This document shows, one piece after another, positions 35,401-43,054 of a stretch of 64,000 nt of DNA (within the stretch, counting starts at the first letter, position 1; every line of letters begins with the position of its first letter). The translations under genes were made by a program, and so were the position numbers. The notes under the pieces were generated by a model. The model searched no databases. It saw only the letters and a program-made list of their open reading frames with translations, and was not told the DNA's origin. The stretch spans positions 1 to 64,000 of the forward strand of contig NZ_FXZK01000003.1 of NCBI RefSeq assembly GCF_900184895.1, read 5' to 3'. Source of the stretch: Flavimaricola marinus. GTDB lineage: Bacteria; Pseudomonadota; Alphaproteobacteria; Rhodobacterales; Rhodobacteraceae.

Positions 35401-35997
35401 TCACTCGAACAGAATGGGGATCAAGGTCAGAACCAAGAGGCCGGCCATGGTCCAGTTAAAGAGGCGCAATCTGGCGGGGTTCGTCAAAAACCGGCGCAAC
35501 TGCGTGCCCAACCCAGTCCAGACCGTAATCGACGGGAGATTGGTGCAGGCAAAGATGCCCGCCACGCTCAATGCGCCCCACAGTCCCGATCCGTCTGGCG
35601 TATAGGCGGATACCGCCGTCAGCGCCATGTACCACGCCTTTGGATTGACCCATTGAAATGCCGCCGCCTGCAAAAAAGTCAGCGGACTGCCGGTCGTCTC
35701 TTTGGATTTGGGCGGCGCAGCGTTGGCGATCTTCCACGCCAGATACAGCAGGTAGAGAACACTCAGGCCGGTCATGACCGCTTTGGCCATGGGGTATAGC
35801 GCAAAGATCTGACCCAGTCCGATCCCGACCATCGTGACCATGAATGCATGTCCGAGCGAAATCCCCAGCATATGCGGAATTGTCCGGCGCATGCCGAAAT
35901 TGGCCCCGGAGGCCATGAGCATGAGATTGTTCGGCCCCGGCGTGATCGAGGACACGAAGGCAAATCCAAGCAGTGCGAGAAAGAGGTCGATCGTCAT
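35401..35997 (-). CDS. LysE/RhtB-family exporter
   Basis: This 198-residue protein has about six membrane helices and the family signature SITPGPNNLMLMASGANFG near the N-terminus, followed by LGHAFMVTMVGIGL and FQWVNPKAWYMALTAV. LysE/RhtB proteins export amino acids or derivatives. The ATG at 35997 gives the usual family length; an upstream in-frame extension to 36138 reads into non-coding sequence. The small-RNA hairpin array ends 96 bases upstream on the same strand, with a terminator between. Confidence 0.9.
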   Translation of the reverse strand: MTIDLFLALLGFAFVSSITPGPNNLMLMASGANFGMRRTIPHMLGISLGHAFMVTMVGIGLGQIFALYPMAKAVMTGLSVLYLLYLAWKIANAAPPKSKETTGSPLTFLQAAAFQWVNPKAWYMALTAVSAYTPDGSGLWGALSVAGIFACTNLPSITVWTGLGTQLRRFLTNPARLRLFNWTMAGLLVLTLIPILFE

Positions 35998-36092
35998 GGG
36001 CGGACAATACGCAGCGCTCCGCCGGATGACAGCGCAAAACAATGCGGTCAGGCGTTTTCCGAGCGGCGTTTCAGGCGGTCCAAGAAACGAAA

Positions 36093-36147
36093 AGACCGGC
36101 TGCGATCCGACCCAGGGAGGAGGAGAGGGGCGGGCCACAGCCGGTCT
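36093..36147 (-). terminator. Terminal hairpin of the small-RNA array
   Basis: The last hairpin on the minus strand has a 9-bp outer stem (AGACCGGCT/AGCCGGTCT, 36147-36139 with 36101-36093) and an inner CCC/GGG stem around the CTCTCCTCCTCCC loop. It is followed by TTTCGTTTC, so it likely doubles as the rho-independent terminator of the transcript. Confidence 0.7.
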
Positions 36148-36246
36148 GGCATTCCCGTGACATCCCTCAGGGAGGAGGAGAGAGGTCTGTCACGCAGCAC
36201 GGTTCCTCAGGGAGGAGGAGAGAGAAACCGCGATCCTTGGCTGGAG

Positions 36247-36691
36247 TGCGGCGGCATCAGGGAGGAGGAGAGATGCCGCCGCTCCAGTCAACGAGCGCTC
36301 AGGGAGGAGGAGAGAGCGCCCGAATTCTATGTTGGTGCGGCGGCATCAGGGAGGAGGAGAGATGCCGCCGCTCCAGTCAACGAGCGCTCAGGGAGGAGGA
36401 GAGAGCGCCCGAATTCTATGTTGGTGCGGCGGCATCAGGGAGGAGGAGAGATGCCGCCGCTCCAGTCAACGAGCGCTCAGGGAGGAGGAGAGAGCGCCCG
36501 AATTCTATGTTGGTGCGGCGGCATCAGGGAGGAGGAGAGATGCCGCCGCTCCAGTCAACGAGCGCTCAGGGAGGAGGAGAGAGCGCCCGAATTCTATGTT
36601 GGTGCGGCGGCATCAGGGAGGAGGAGAGATGCCGCCGCTCCAGTCAACGAACGCTCAGGGAGGAGGAGAGAGCGTCCGAATTCTATGTTGG
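36247..36691 (-). repeat. Five tandem 89-bp units within the small-RNA array
   Basis: Copies begin at 36247, 36336, 36425, 36514 and 36603. Each unit holds two hairpins: a long one (GCGGCGGCAT/ATGCCGCCGC) and a short one (GAGCGCT/AGCGCCC). The middle copies are identical; the fifth has a paired change (A at 36651 and T at 36675) that keeps the stem pair. This implies recent unequal duplication or gene conversion under RNA-structure selection. Confidence 0.95.
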
Positions 36692-36820
36692 TCCAATACG
36701 GCGGCACCAGGGAGGAGGAGAGGTGCCGCCGCTTGGTCTTTGCCTTGCGTCTTTCTGGGAGGAAGCAGACGCTTGGCGATACCGGCCGGATTAGGGAGGA
36801 GCAATCTGGCCGGAATGGAA

Positions 36821-37039
36821 TTACTTCGTGTCGTAGGCCGCTTCGATTGCGATCGCGCGGATCGAAGAGCGGTGGATGCCCAGATCGGCCAGTTCACGGT
36901 CCGAAAGAGTGTCCAGCTCGGTCATTGTAGACCGGTAAACCTTGTATTTTGCATAACGGTCGGCCAGAGAAGCCCGGAGACCGGAGAAACGTTCGCCAAA
37001 GGTGGCGCCGAAAGTACGTGTGTCGGTTGCATATGCCAT
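36821..37039 (-). CDS. DUF1127 domain small protein (CcaF1-like)
   Basis: This 72-residue basic protein has the DUF1127 core in its C-terminal half (YRSTMTELDTLSDRELADLGIHRSSIRAIAIEAAY). Longer members of the family bind RNA and influence sRNA maturation; CcaF1 of R. sphaeroides is cotranscribed with the CcsR RNAs. Here too the hairpin array starts 8 bases after the stop, on the same strand. The start at 37039 has only a weak ribosome binding site (GGAC). It is divergent from apbC. I could not assign a promoter with confidence in the 357 bases upstream (37040-37396). Confidence 0.9.
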   Translation of the reverse strand: MAYATDTRTFGATFGERFSGLRASLADRYAKYKVYRSTMTELDTLSDRELADLGIHRSSIRAIAIEAAYDTK

Positions 37040-37205
37040 TGCATGCGTCCATTCTGTTCTTGCGGCGTTCAGTGCCGCGGTGTCTGCTCATGTGCCCATC
37101 GGGGGCGGTGTTTGGCGTCTCTCTTTCTGAGAAACTGCCGAGCGATGTTTGCGCTCTCAGGAACCAATTTAGGGAAATGCTGCGACTGCACAATCCCAAG
37201 AACTC

Positions 37206-37229
37206 GCAATGCTGCTATGCAGCAATTGC
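37206..37229. repeat. Inverted repeat between DUF1127 and apbC
   Basis: GCAATGCTGC-TAT-GCAGCAATTGC forms a 10-bp inverted repeat with one bulged base, between two divergent genes and 167 bases from either start. It could be an operator or a hairpin in the apbC leader. Confidence 0.4.
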
Positions 37230-37396
37230 ATGTGAATTACTGACCTATAAATGCCCGCTTCCAGCCGACATGCCCAAGCATTGTGCGGGCAACGAACAAT
37301 GGGGTGGTGAACGGCTTGCGATTCAGGGCGCGTCCAGCGAGTGTGCCGCGCAATACGGCGGTCATCCGGACGCTGCCGATCCTTGGAGGGAACCAA

Positions 37397-38491
37397 ATGA
37401 GCGTTACAATACAGGATGTTAGGAGCGCACTCGCGAAACTCGCGCTGCCAAATGGCGGTGATCTGATTTCGCAAGATATGATTCGAGCACTTTCTGTTGA
37501 TGATGGCGCCGTCCGCTTCGTGATCGAGGCCGCAACGCCGGAATCGGCACAGGGCATGGAGCCATTGCGCAAGGCCGCCCAGGCGATCGTGGAAAGGTTA
37601 CCCGGCGTCACATCGGCAAGTGTCGTCCTGACAGCGCATGGCCCGTCGGCAAAAGCTCCGCAAAAAGCGCCGGACTCCTCCGAGCCGCCGTCGCTCAAGA
37701 TCGGTCGCCACCCCACACCGCAGGCCGGCCCGCAGAGAATCGCCGGGGTCGATCGCATTCTGGCGGTAGGATCCGGCAAGGGCGGTGTCGGCAAATCGAC
37801 CGTCGCGTCGAATCTCGCCGTGGCTCTGGCCAAGCAAGGCCGCAAGGTTGGTCTGCTCGACGCCGATATATACGGCCCCAGTCAGCCGCGGATGATGGGC
37901 GTCAGCGACCGGCCGAAATCCCCAGACGGCAAGACCATCATTCCGCTCAAGGCGCATGGGGTCACTATCATGTCGATCGGGCTCATGCTGGATCCGGCCA
38001 AGGCCGTAGTATGGCGGGGGCCGATGCTGATGGGCGCGCTGCAGCAGATGCTGGGGCAGGTGGAGTGGGGCGAGCTCGACGTTCTCATCGTCGATCTGCC
38101 CCCTGGGACGGGCGACGTGCAGCTCTCGCTTTGCCAAAAGACCGATCTGACCGGGGCGATCATCGTGAGCACCCCGCAGGACGTCGCCCTCATCGATGCG
38201 CGCAAGGCCATCGACATGTTCGATACGCTCAAGACGCCGGTGCTAGGGCTGATCGAAAACATGTCTCTCTATATATGCCCCAATTGCGGGCACGAAGCGC
38301 ACTTGTTCGGGCATGGTGGTGTCGCCGCCGAAGCCGAACGGATCGGTGTGCCGTTCCTTGGTGCCCTGCCCATTGATCTCGACACGCGGCTGGCAGGCGA
38401 CAACGGAACGCCGGTCGCAGCGGGCGAGGGGGCCATGGCCGCGTCCTATGCCCAGATCGCCAAGGGGCTGATCGCCGGCGGCATCGCCTGA
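37397..38491 (+). CDS. apbC: Mrp/NBP35-family P-loop ATPase (iron-sulfur carrier)
   Basis: This 364-residue protein has an N-terminal MIP18/DUF59-like domain (about 1-80) and the NBP35/Mrp ATPase domain: deviant Walker A GSGKGGVGKST at about 121, LLDADIYGPSQP, DLPPGTGDVQLSL and the cluster-binding CxxC in YICPNCGH near 297. ApbC/Mrp proteins bind and transfer Fe-S clusters to apo-enzymes. ATG 37397 has GGAGGG upstream; an earlier in-frame start (37283) has none. It is upstream of mraZ by 830 bases. Confidence 0.95.
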   Translation: MSVTIQDVRSALAKLALPNGGDLISQDMIRALSVDDGAVRFVIEAATPESAQGMEPLRKAAQAIVERLPGVTSASVVLTAHGPSAKAPQKAPDSSEPPSLKIGRHPTPQAGPQRIAGVDRILAVGSGKGGVGKSTVASNLAVALAKQGRKVGLLDADIYGPSQPRMMGVSDRPKSPDGKTIIPLKAHGVTIMSIGLMLDPAKAVVWRGPMLMGALQQMLGQVEWGELDVLIVDLPPGTGDVQLSLCQKTDLTGAIIVSTPQDVALIDARKAIDMFDTLKTPVLGLIENMSLYICPNCGHEAHLFGHGGVAAEAERIGVPFLGALPIDLDTRLAGDNGTPVAAGEGAMAASYAQIAKGLIAGGIA

Positions 38492-38538
38492 TCGGCGAAA
38501 AAAAACGTCGACATATAGTAGTGTGAATTTTTCAACGA

Positions 38539-38570
38539 ACGGTCCCGTCGCACATCCGCGGCGGGACCGT
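38539..38570 (+). terminator. Terminator after apbC
   Basis: A 12-bp stem (ACGGTCCCGTCG/CGGCGGGACCGT, one G-T pair) with an 8-base loop is followed by TCTCTTTC, 47 bases beyond the apbC stop. Confidence 0.75.
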
Positions 38571-38673
38571 TCTCTTTCATGGGTCAGAAATCGGCCTTTG
38601 CGCACATTTTCTGTCGAAGTCCGGGGCAAACCTTCCCCTGGAGGGCCGAATGACGGATTCCCGCGGCCGTTCC

Positions 38674-38697
38674 TGGGATCGGCTGGGTCGCTTGGGA
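38674..38697 (+). promoter_or_regulatory. TGGG box array A upstream of mraZ
   Basis: TGGG occurs at 38674, 38684 and 38693, i.e. with 10- and 9-base phasing, inside the 18-mer CTGGGATCGGCTGGGTCG, which is repeated at 38798. The phasing resembles MraZ boxes (TGGGN-N5). It is 646 bases from the mraZ start, so a role in mraZ control is uncertain. Confidence 0.4.
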
Positions 38698-38798
38698 TTT
38701 CATGGAATCGCGCCGCCGAACGTCGGTTGCGATTGGGTCGATTAGAATCGAATCCCATGATCCTTTCGGATTCGGCCTAGAACCGAGCGAAAACCGTC

Positions 38799-38822
38799 TG
38801 GGATCGGGTGGGTCGGTCTGGG
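38799..38822 (+). promoter_or_regulatory. TGGG box array B upstream of mraZ
   Basis: TGGG at 38799, 38809 and 38819 shows exact 10-base phasing. The segment repeats that of array A with one base changed (CTGGGATCGGGTGGGTCG). No gene is seen between 38571 and 39319. Confidence 0.45.
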
Positions 38823-39009
38823 GCAAAGGGGTCGGGGGCGGGATCGAGCGGTCGGCCAGAAAAGAAAAATGCCCAAGACGATACTCGGCGCTACCTGCGA
38901 CAAAGCACAAGATATTGATTACGCTTCGCTGAAAATCACAATCTAGTGGGTCAAGGATTGTTTTCAATGGATGATCAATTGTGAAAAATGCCGTGGCAAA
39001 CCGGCACTT

Positions 39010-39043
39010 CCCATGATTTCCCATTGCCACCCATGGTTTCCCT
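39010..39043 (-). promoter_or_regulatory. MraZ operator (10-bp-phased TGGG boxes)
   Basis: On the minus strand ATGGG starts a 10-base unit three times in a row (plus-strand CCCA at 39010, 39020 and 39030), with a fourth related CCCT at 39040. MraZ binds direct repeats TGGGN separated by five bases upstream of its own gene. The array lies 277 bases before the mraZ start and would allow autoregulation of the dcw operon. Confidence 0.7.
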
Positions 39044-39319
39044 AGTCATAAAGAGAACACGGAAACGAGAGGCAAACGAACAAGGGGCGACAAAGAACCC
39101 CGCTAAGGTAAACGAGGCAGTTTCATACAGGCTCCTCTCATTTTCGAACAACGAGATCCGGCGCGCGAGCGAGCAGACATCCCCCCAGGTGGCGCGCGCA
39201 GTCGGACTTCCCGGAAACGGGACGAGGGCGGCGGATCATGCAGTGGCAGCAGCATGATCCGCCGTTTTCACATCCAAAATAGCACAACTGGGCGGGTTAC
39301 GGAAAGGGTCTAGGAGCCG

Positions 39320-39823
39320 ATGCTCCCCAGCTTTACAGGTGAATACCCGCAGAAGGTGGACGGAAAGGGACGCATGTCCATTCCGGCCGACTTTCGTGGT
39401 GTCCTGGAAAGCCGCGACCCAAAGTGGACTTCCGGCCTCGCTCCCCGACTTGTTCTTCAATACGCCGACACCCTCAAGGATCACCTACGCGTCTATGCCA
39501 TCGACGAGATCGAGCGCATTCGTGCCGGTATCGAGCGGCTGCCTTCGGGCATCAACAAGAGGGGCCTTGCGCACCTCTACATGGCGCAGACCGTAACGAT
39601 GGAAGTCGACAAGGATGGCCGCATCGTGCTGCCCATCCGCCTGCGGCAGAAGCTCGGGCTCGAGGAGGGCGAAGTCACCTTCCTGGGCTACGGCAGCTAT
39701 TTCGAGATTTGGCGGACCGAGACCTTCTCGGGCACCAAGGCGATGGAAATCGGCAACTGGATCGAGGCGATGGACCCCGACTTCGATCCGCTCAGCCTCA
39801 TTGACGCATTGCCGGAGGGTTGA
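39320..39823 (+). CDS. mraZ: Transcriptional regulator MraZ
   Basis: This 167-residue protein has two SpoVT/AbrB-like swapped-hairpin domains, each marked by DGKGRMSIP (residue about 14) and DKDGRIVLPIRLRQ (about 96), which form the ring-shaped DNA-binding MraZ. It represses the dcw operon in E. coli. TAGGAG lies just before the ATG. It is the first gene of the division and cell-wall cluster; RsmH follows after three bases. Confidence 0.96.
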   Translation: MLPSFTGEYPQKVDGKGRMSIPADFRGVLESRDPKWTSGLAPRLVLQYADTLKDHLRVYAIDEIERIRAGIERLPSGINKRGLAHLYMAQTVTMEVDKDGRIVLPIRLRQKLGLEEGEVTFLGYGSYFEIWRTETFSGTKAMEIGNWIEAMDPDFDPLSLIDALPEG

Positions 39824-39826
39824 CGG

Positions 39827-40813
39827 ATGGCCGCCGCTGCCGCGATGCCAGATAAAAGCCCCCACATCCCCGTTCTGCTTGGCCCGCTGCTGGCCGCTGT
39901 CGCGCCCGTCACGGGTGTCTGGCTGGATGGCACCTTCGGGGCAGGGGGCTACTCCAAGGGGTTGCTCGAAGCTGGTGCGGACCGGGTTATCGGTGTCGAC
40001 CGCGATCCGCTCGCATTTACCCTCGCCGCCGATTGGGCAGACAGCTACGGGGATCGGCTGATCCTGCGCGAGGGGACGTTCTCCAAGTTGGATGACCTGG
40101 CGGGGGAGCCGCTCGACGGCATCGTCCTCGATCTCGGGGTCTCCTCGATGCAGATCGACACGGCCGAGCGCGGCTTCTCCTTTCAGAAGGACGGTCCGCT
40201 CGACATGCGCATGGGGCGCACCGGTCCGACCGCCGCAGATCTCGTCAACGAGATGGACGAAGCGGACCTTGCCAACATCCTCTATCTCTACGGCGAAGAG
40301 CGGGCCTCGCGCCGGATCGCCAAGGCTATCGTAGCTGCCCGGCCGATCACCACGACCTTGGAGCTGGCCGAGATCATCTCGCATTGCCTCCCGCGCAAGA
40401 AGCCGGGGCAAAGCCATCCCGCGACCCGCAGCTTTCAGGCGCTCAGAATTGCCGTCAATGACGAGTATGGCGAGCTTTATCAGGGGCTTGCCGCCGCCGA
40501 GCGGGCGCTGAAACCCGGCGGGCTTCTAGCTGTCGTCACGTTCCATTCGGTCGAGGACCGGATGGTCAAACGCTTCATCCAGCTGCGGGCAAATGCCGGT
40601 GGAAATGCCAATCGCTATGCGCCGGAACTGGAGCGGGCCGCCGCCCAGTTTGAACAGGTCACGCGCAAGGCGATCAGCGCAGATGAGGACGAACTGGCGA
40701 TCAATCCGCGCTCGCGGTCCGCGCGGCTGCGGGTGGCACGGCGCACCGATGCGCCGGCGGGCGAGATCGCCGCCAGAGATCTTGCTATGCCGATACTGAA
40801 GGGAGAGCGTTGA
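39827..40813 (+). CDS. rsmH: 16S rRNA (cytosine-1402-N4)-methyltransferase
   Basis: This 328-residue SAM-dependent methyltransferase has the entry [13 protein letters not shown], the SAM loop [28 protein letters not shown], the [11 protein letters not shown] and [14 protein letters not shown] motifs, and [14 protein letters not shown] at about 235. It modifies C1402 of 16S rRNA and, by tradition (mraW), begins dcw clusters after mraZ. Its TGA overlaps the ftsL ATG. Confidence 0.97.
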   Translation: MAAAAAMPDKSPHIPVLLGPLLAAVAPVTGVWLDGTFGAGGYSKGLLEAGADRVIGVDRDPLAFTLAADWADSYGDRLILREGTFSKLDDLAGEPLDGIVLDLGVSSMQIDTAERGFSFQKDGPLDMRMGRTGPTAADLVNEMDEADLANILYLYGEERASRRIAKAIVAARPITTTLELAEIISHCLPRKKPGQSHPATRSFQALRIAVNDEYGELYQGLAAAERALKPGGLLAVVTFHSVEDRMVKRFIQLRANAGGNANRYAPELERAAAQFEQVTRKAISADEDELAINPRSRSARLRVARRTDAPAGEIAARDLAMPILKGER

Positions 40814-41175
40814 TGCGCGGGTTCTTGAATGTTGCGGCCTTCTTGGCCGTCATCGGACTGGCCTTCTGGGCCTATCAGCAAAACTACCAGACTCAGGAGC
40901 AGTTGCGCGAGGTGCGCCAGTTGCACGCTCAGATCGGCAGCGCGCACGCCCGGCTCAAGATGCTGAATGCCGAATGGGCTTATCTGAACCGGCCCGACAG
41001 ACTGCGCGACCTGGCCGACCTCAACTTCGATCGGCTCGGCCTCGTGCCGATGTCGCCCGAGGCCTTTGGGCGGGTCGAGCAGGTCGATTACCCGATCATG
41101 CCGCTGGGGCTGATCCTCGATCCGATCGAGGTATCGTCCGACGGCGGTGCCGCGAGTGACGAGGATCCGCTATGA
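40813..41175 (+). CDS. ftsL: Cell division protein FtsL
   Basis: This 120-residue bitopic protein has one N-terminal membrane helix (FLNVAAFLAVIGLAFWAY) and a short periplasmic coiled coil (TQEQLREVRQLHAQIGSAHARLKMLNAEWAYLNRPDRL) ending with LADLNFDRLGL. The family is weakly conserved; identity rests on topology and position between rsmH and ftsI. The stop overlaps the ftsI start by three bases. Confidence 0.9.
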   Translation: MRGFLNVAAFLAVIGLAFWAYQQNYQTQEQLREVRQLHAQIGSAHARLKMLNAEWAYLNRPDRLRDLADLNFDRLGLVPMSPEAFGRVEQVDYPIMPLGLILDPIEVSSDGGAASDEDPL

Positions 41176-42971
41176 ATTATGCCGCTCTCCGTCGCCCGCT
41201 GCGCCCGCTCGCCCGCATTCTTCGCGCCCGCGATACCGGCGAAGATCCCGAAGAAATCGCTCGTGAGAACCTGCGGCTGCGCCACGAGCAGATCGCGCTC
41301 AAGGCACGGGCCCGCGCCGAATCCCGGCTGCTGGTCATGGGGCTCGCGTTCCTCTGTGCATTCTGTGTGATCGGCCTGCGGATGGGCGTCATCGCCCAGA
41401 CCGACCCAGAAGAGCCACGCGCCGCCGCAACCGGCAATCCGATCATCGGCCAGCGGGCCGACATCGTCGACCGTAACGGACGGATACTGGCGACCAACCT
41501 CGACACGCACGCGCTCTACGCCCAACCGCGCGAAATGATCGATCCGGCCCATGCCGCGACAGAGCTTGTGCGGATTTTCCCCGAATTGGACGAAGAGCGC
41601 CTGTTGCGCGATTTCACGGGCGAGCGTCGGTTCTTGTGGATCCGTCGTCAGATCAGCCCAGAGCAGCTTCAGGCCGTCCACGACATCGGCGAGCCCGGCC
41701 TGTTGTTCGGGCCCCGCGAGATGCGGCTCTATCCCAACGGACCGATCGCGGCGCATATCCTTGGTGGTGCCAGCTACGGCCGCGAGGGCGTGGACAGCGC
41801 CGAAGTGATCGGCACCGCCGGGGTCGAGCGGTTCTTTGACGCCTATCTGCGCGATCCGGCCCGCGAGGGCGAACCCCTGGCGCTCTCCATTGATATGACG
41901 GTGCAGGCGGCGATGGAGGAGGTGCTCGGCGGCGGCATGACCCTGCTCAACGCCAAAGGGGCGGCGGCTGTCATCCTCGACGTGCACACCGGCGAGATCA
42001 TGGCCATGGCCAGTCTGCCCGACTTTGATCCCAACAACCGCCCGCCGGTGCTGACCGAAGGCGATCAATCCGACAGCCCACTGTTCAACCGGGCGCTGCA
42101 AGGGGTCTATGAACTCGGCTCCGTGTTCAAGATCTTTGCCGTTGGCCAGGCCGTCGAACTGGGGCTGCTCAACGCCAATACGATGATCGACACTCGCGGC
42201 CCGCTCACTTGGGGGCGGTTCCGCATTCGCGATTTCCACGACTACGGCGCGCAACTCAGCGCCACGGACGTCATCGTCAAATCGTCCAATATCGGGACCG
42301 CGCGGATTGCCTTGCAGATCGGGGCGGAACGGCAGCGCGATTTCCTCGGGCGGCTCGGCTTTCTCGAACCGACCCAAGTCGAAATGATCGAAGCGCCCAC
42401 CGGTGCGCCGCTCTTGCCGCGCCAGTGGTCCGAGATTTCGACAATGACGATCTCATACGGCCATGGGCTGAGCGCATCTCCGCTGCATCTCGCGGCAGGA
42501 TACGCGTCGCTGCTCAACGGCGGGACTCGGATCGTGCCGACATTGCTGCGCCAGGATGGGCCGCAGCAGGGCGAGCGCGTGGTCCGGGAGGACGTCTCGG
42601 CCGTCGCACGCGACATGCTGCGCGCAGTGGTCACACGCGGAACGGCCAGCTTTGCCGAAGTGCCGGGCTATGAAGTCGGCGGCAAAACCGGCACGGCGGA
42701 CAAGCCGCGTCCCAACGGCGGCGGTTACTACGACGACAAGGTCGTGGCGACGTTTGCCGGCGTGTTCCCGGCAAACGACCCGCAGTACGTCATCATCGTG
42801 ACACTCGACGAACCCGTCGAGACATCGGGCGCGCAACCACGCCGCACCGCCGGTTGGACGGCTGTGCCCGTTGCCGCCGAGATGATCCGGCGGACTGCGC
42901 CGCTGCTCGGACTGAGACCGCAGGTTGAACTGGCCACGCTCGACGGTGTAGTGGTGTCTGCAGAAAACTGA
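41172..42971 (+). CDS. ftsI: Peptidoglycan transpeptidase FtsI (PBP3)
   Basis: This 599-residue class B penicillin-binding protein has one N-terminal membrane helix (about 55-75), a dimerisation domain (RADIVDRNGRILATNL), and the transpeptidase domain with SxxK active Ser in ELGSVFKIF (about 320), SSN in VKSSNIGTAR and KTG in GGKTGTADKP. It cross-links septal peptidoglycan in a complex with FtsW and FtsL. It has no PASTA domain. Confidence 0.97.
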   Translation: MNYAALRRPLRPLARILRARDTGEDPEEIARENLRLRHEQIALKARARAESRLLVMGLAFLCAFCVIGLRMGVIAQTDPEEPRAAATGNPIIGQRADIVDRNGRILATNLDTHALYAQPREMIDPAHAATELVRIFPELDEERLLRDFTGERRFLWIRRQISPEQLQAVHDIGEPGLLFGPREMRLYPNGPIAAHILGGASYGREGVDSAEVIGTAGVERFFDAYLRDPAREGEPLALSIDMTVQAAMEEVLGGGMTLLNAKGAAAVILDVHTGEIMAMASLPDFDPNNRPPVLTEGDQSDSPLFNRALQGVYELGSVFKIFAVGQAVELGLLNANTMIDTRGPLTWGRFRIRDFHDYGAQLSATDVIVKSSNIGTARIALQIGAERQRDFLGRLGFLEPTQVEMIEAPTGAPLLPRQWSEISTMTISYGHGLSASPLHLAAGYASLLNGGTRIVPTLLRQDGPQQGERVVREDVSAVARDMLRAVVTRGTASFAEVPGYEVGGKTGTADKPRPNGGGYYDDKVVATFAGVFPANDPQYVIIVTLDEPVETSGAQPRRTAGWTAVPVAAEMIRRTAPLLGLRPQVELATLDGVVVSAEN

Positions 42972-43054
42972 CCCAACATAAAGTGGTCGTCAGCCCCTCC
43001 GGGCGCGGCTGGGGCTGTTGGGCCGGTCTCATTTGGCCGTGGGGTAGGTGCAAT

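Larger units (their letters stand above)
36093..36813 (-). ncRNA. Cuckoo/CcsR-type small-RNA hairpin array (16 CUCCUCCC loops)
   Basis: Sixteen stem-loops in 720 bases have unrelated stems but the same loop. Read on the minus strand, 14 loops hold CTCTCCTCCTCCC (plus-strand starts 36115, 36170, 36210, 36260, 36302, 36349, 36391, 36438, 36480, 36527, 36569, 36616, 36658, 36710). Two nearest the DUF1127 gene hold shorter forms at 36757 and 36794. The minus strand is preferred because mismatches in several stems become G-U pairs there, a DUF1127 gene lies just upstream and a U-tract follows the last hairpin. Conserved CCUCCUCCC loops downstream of DUF1127 define the Cuckoo family, including CcsR1-4 of Rhodobacter sphaeroides, which are processed from a transcript shared with ccaF1 and act in oxidative stress. 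Loops could pair with Shine-Dalgarno sequences. Confidence 0.85.

Noticed and set aside
36100-36813. CRISPR array (regular 13-base repeats with 30-35-base intervals)
   Set aside because: The intervals are not unique spacers: they are inverted repeats flanking each motif and are themselves duplicated. No cas genes are near.
36100-36813. CsrB/RsmZ-like RNA with GGA loops on the plus strand
   Set aside because: Several stems pair better on the minus strand, the DUF1127 gene and U-tract are on the minus strand, and CUCCUCCC loops fit the Cuckoo family known in this group.
35848-37243. Long plus-strand open frames (up to 360 codons) across the GGGAGGAGGAGAG repeats
   Set aside because: They arise because the 89-bp repeat lacks stops in some frames; products are Arg/Glu-rich repeats in several overlapping frames with no family pattern, and the region is explained by RNA hairpins.
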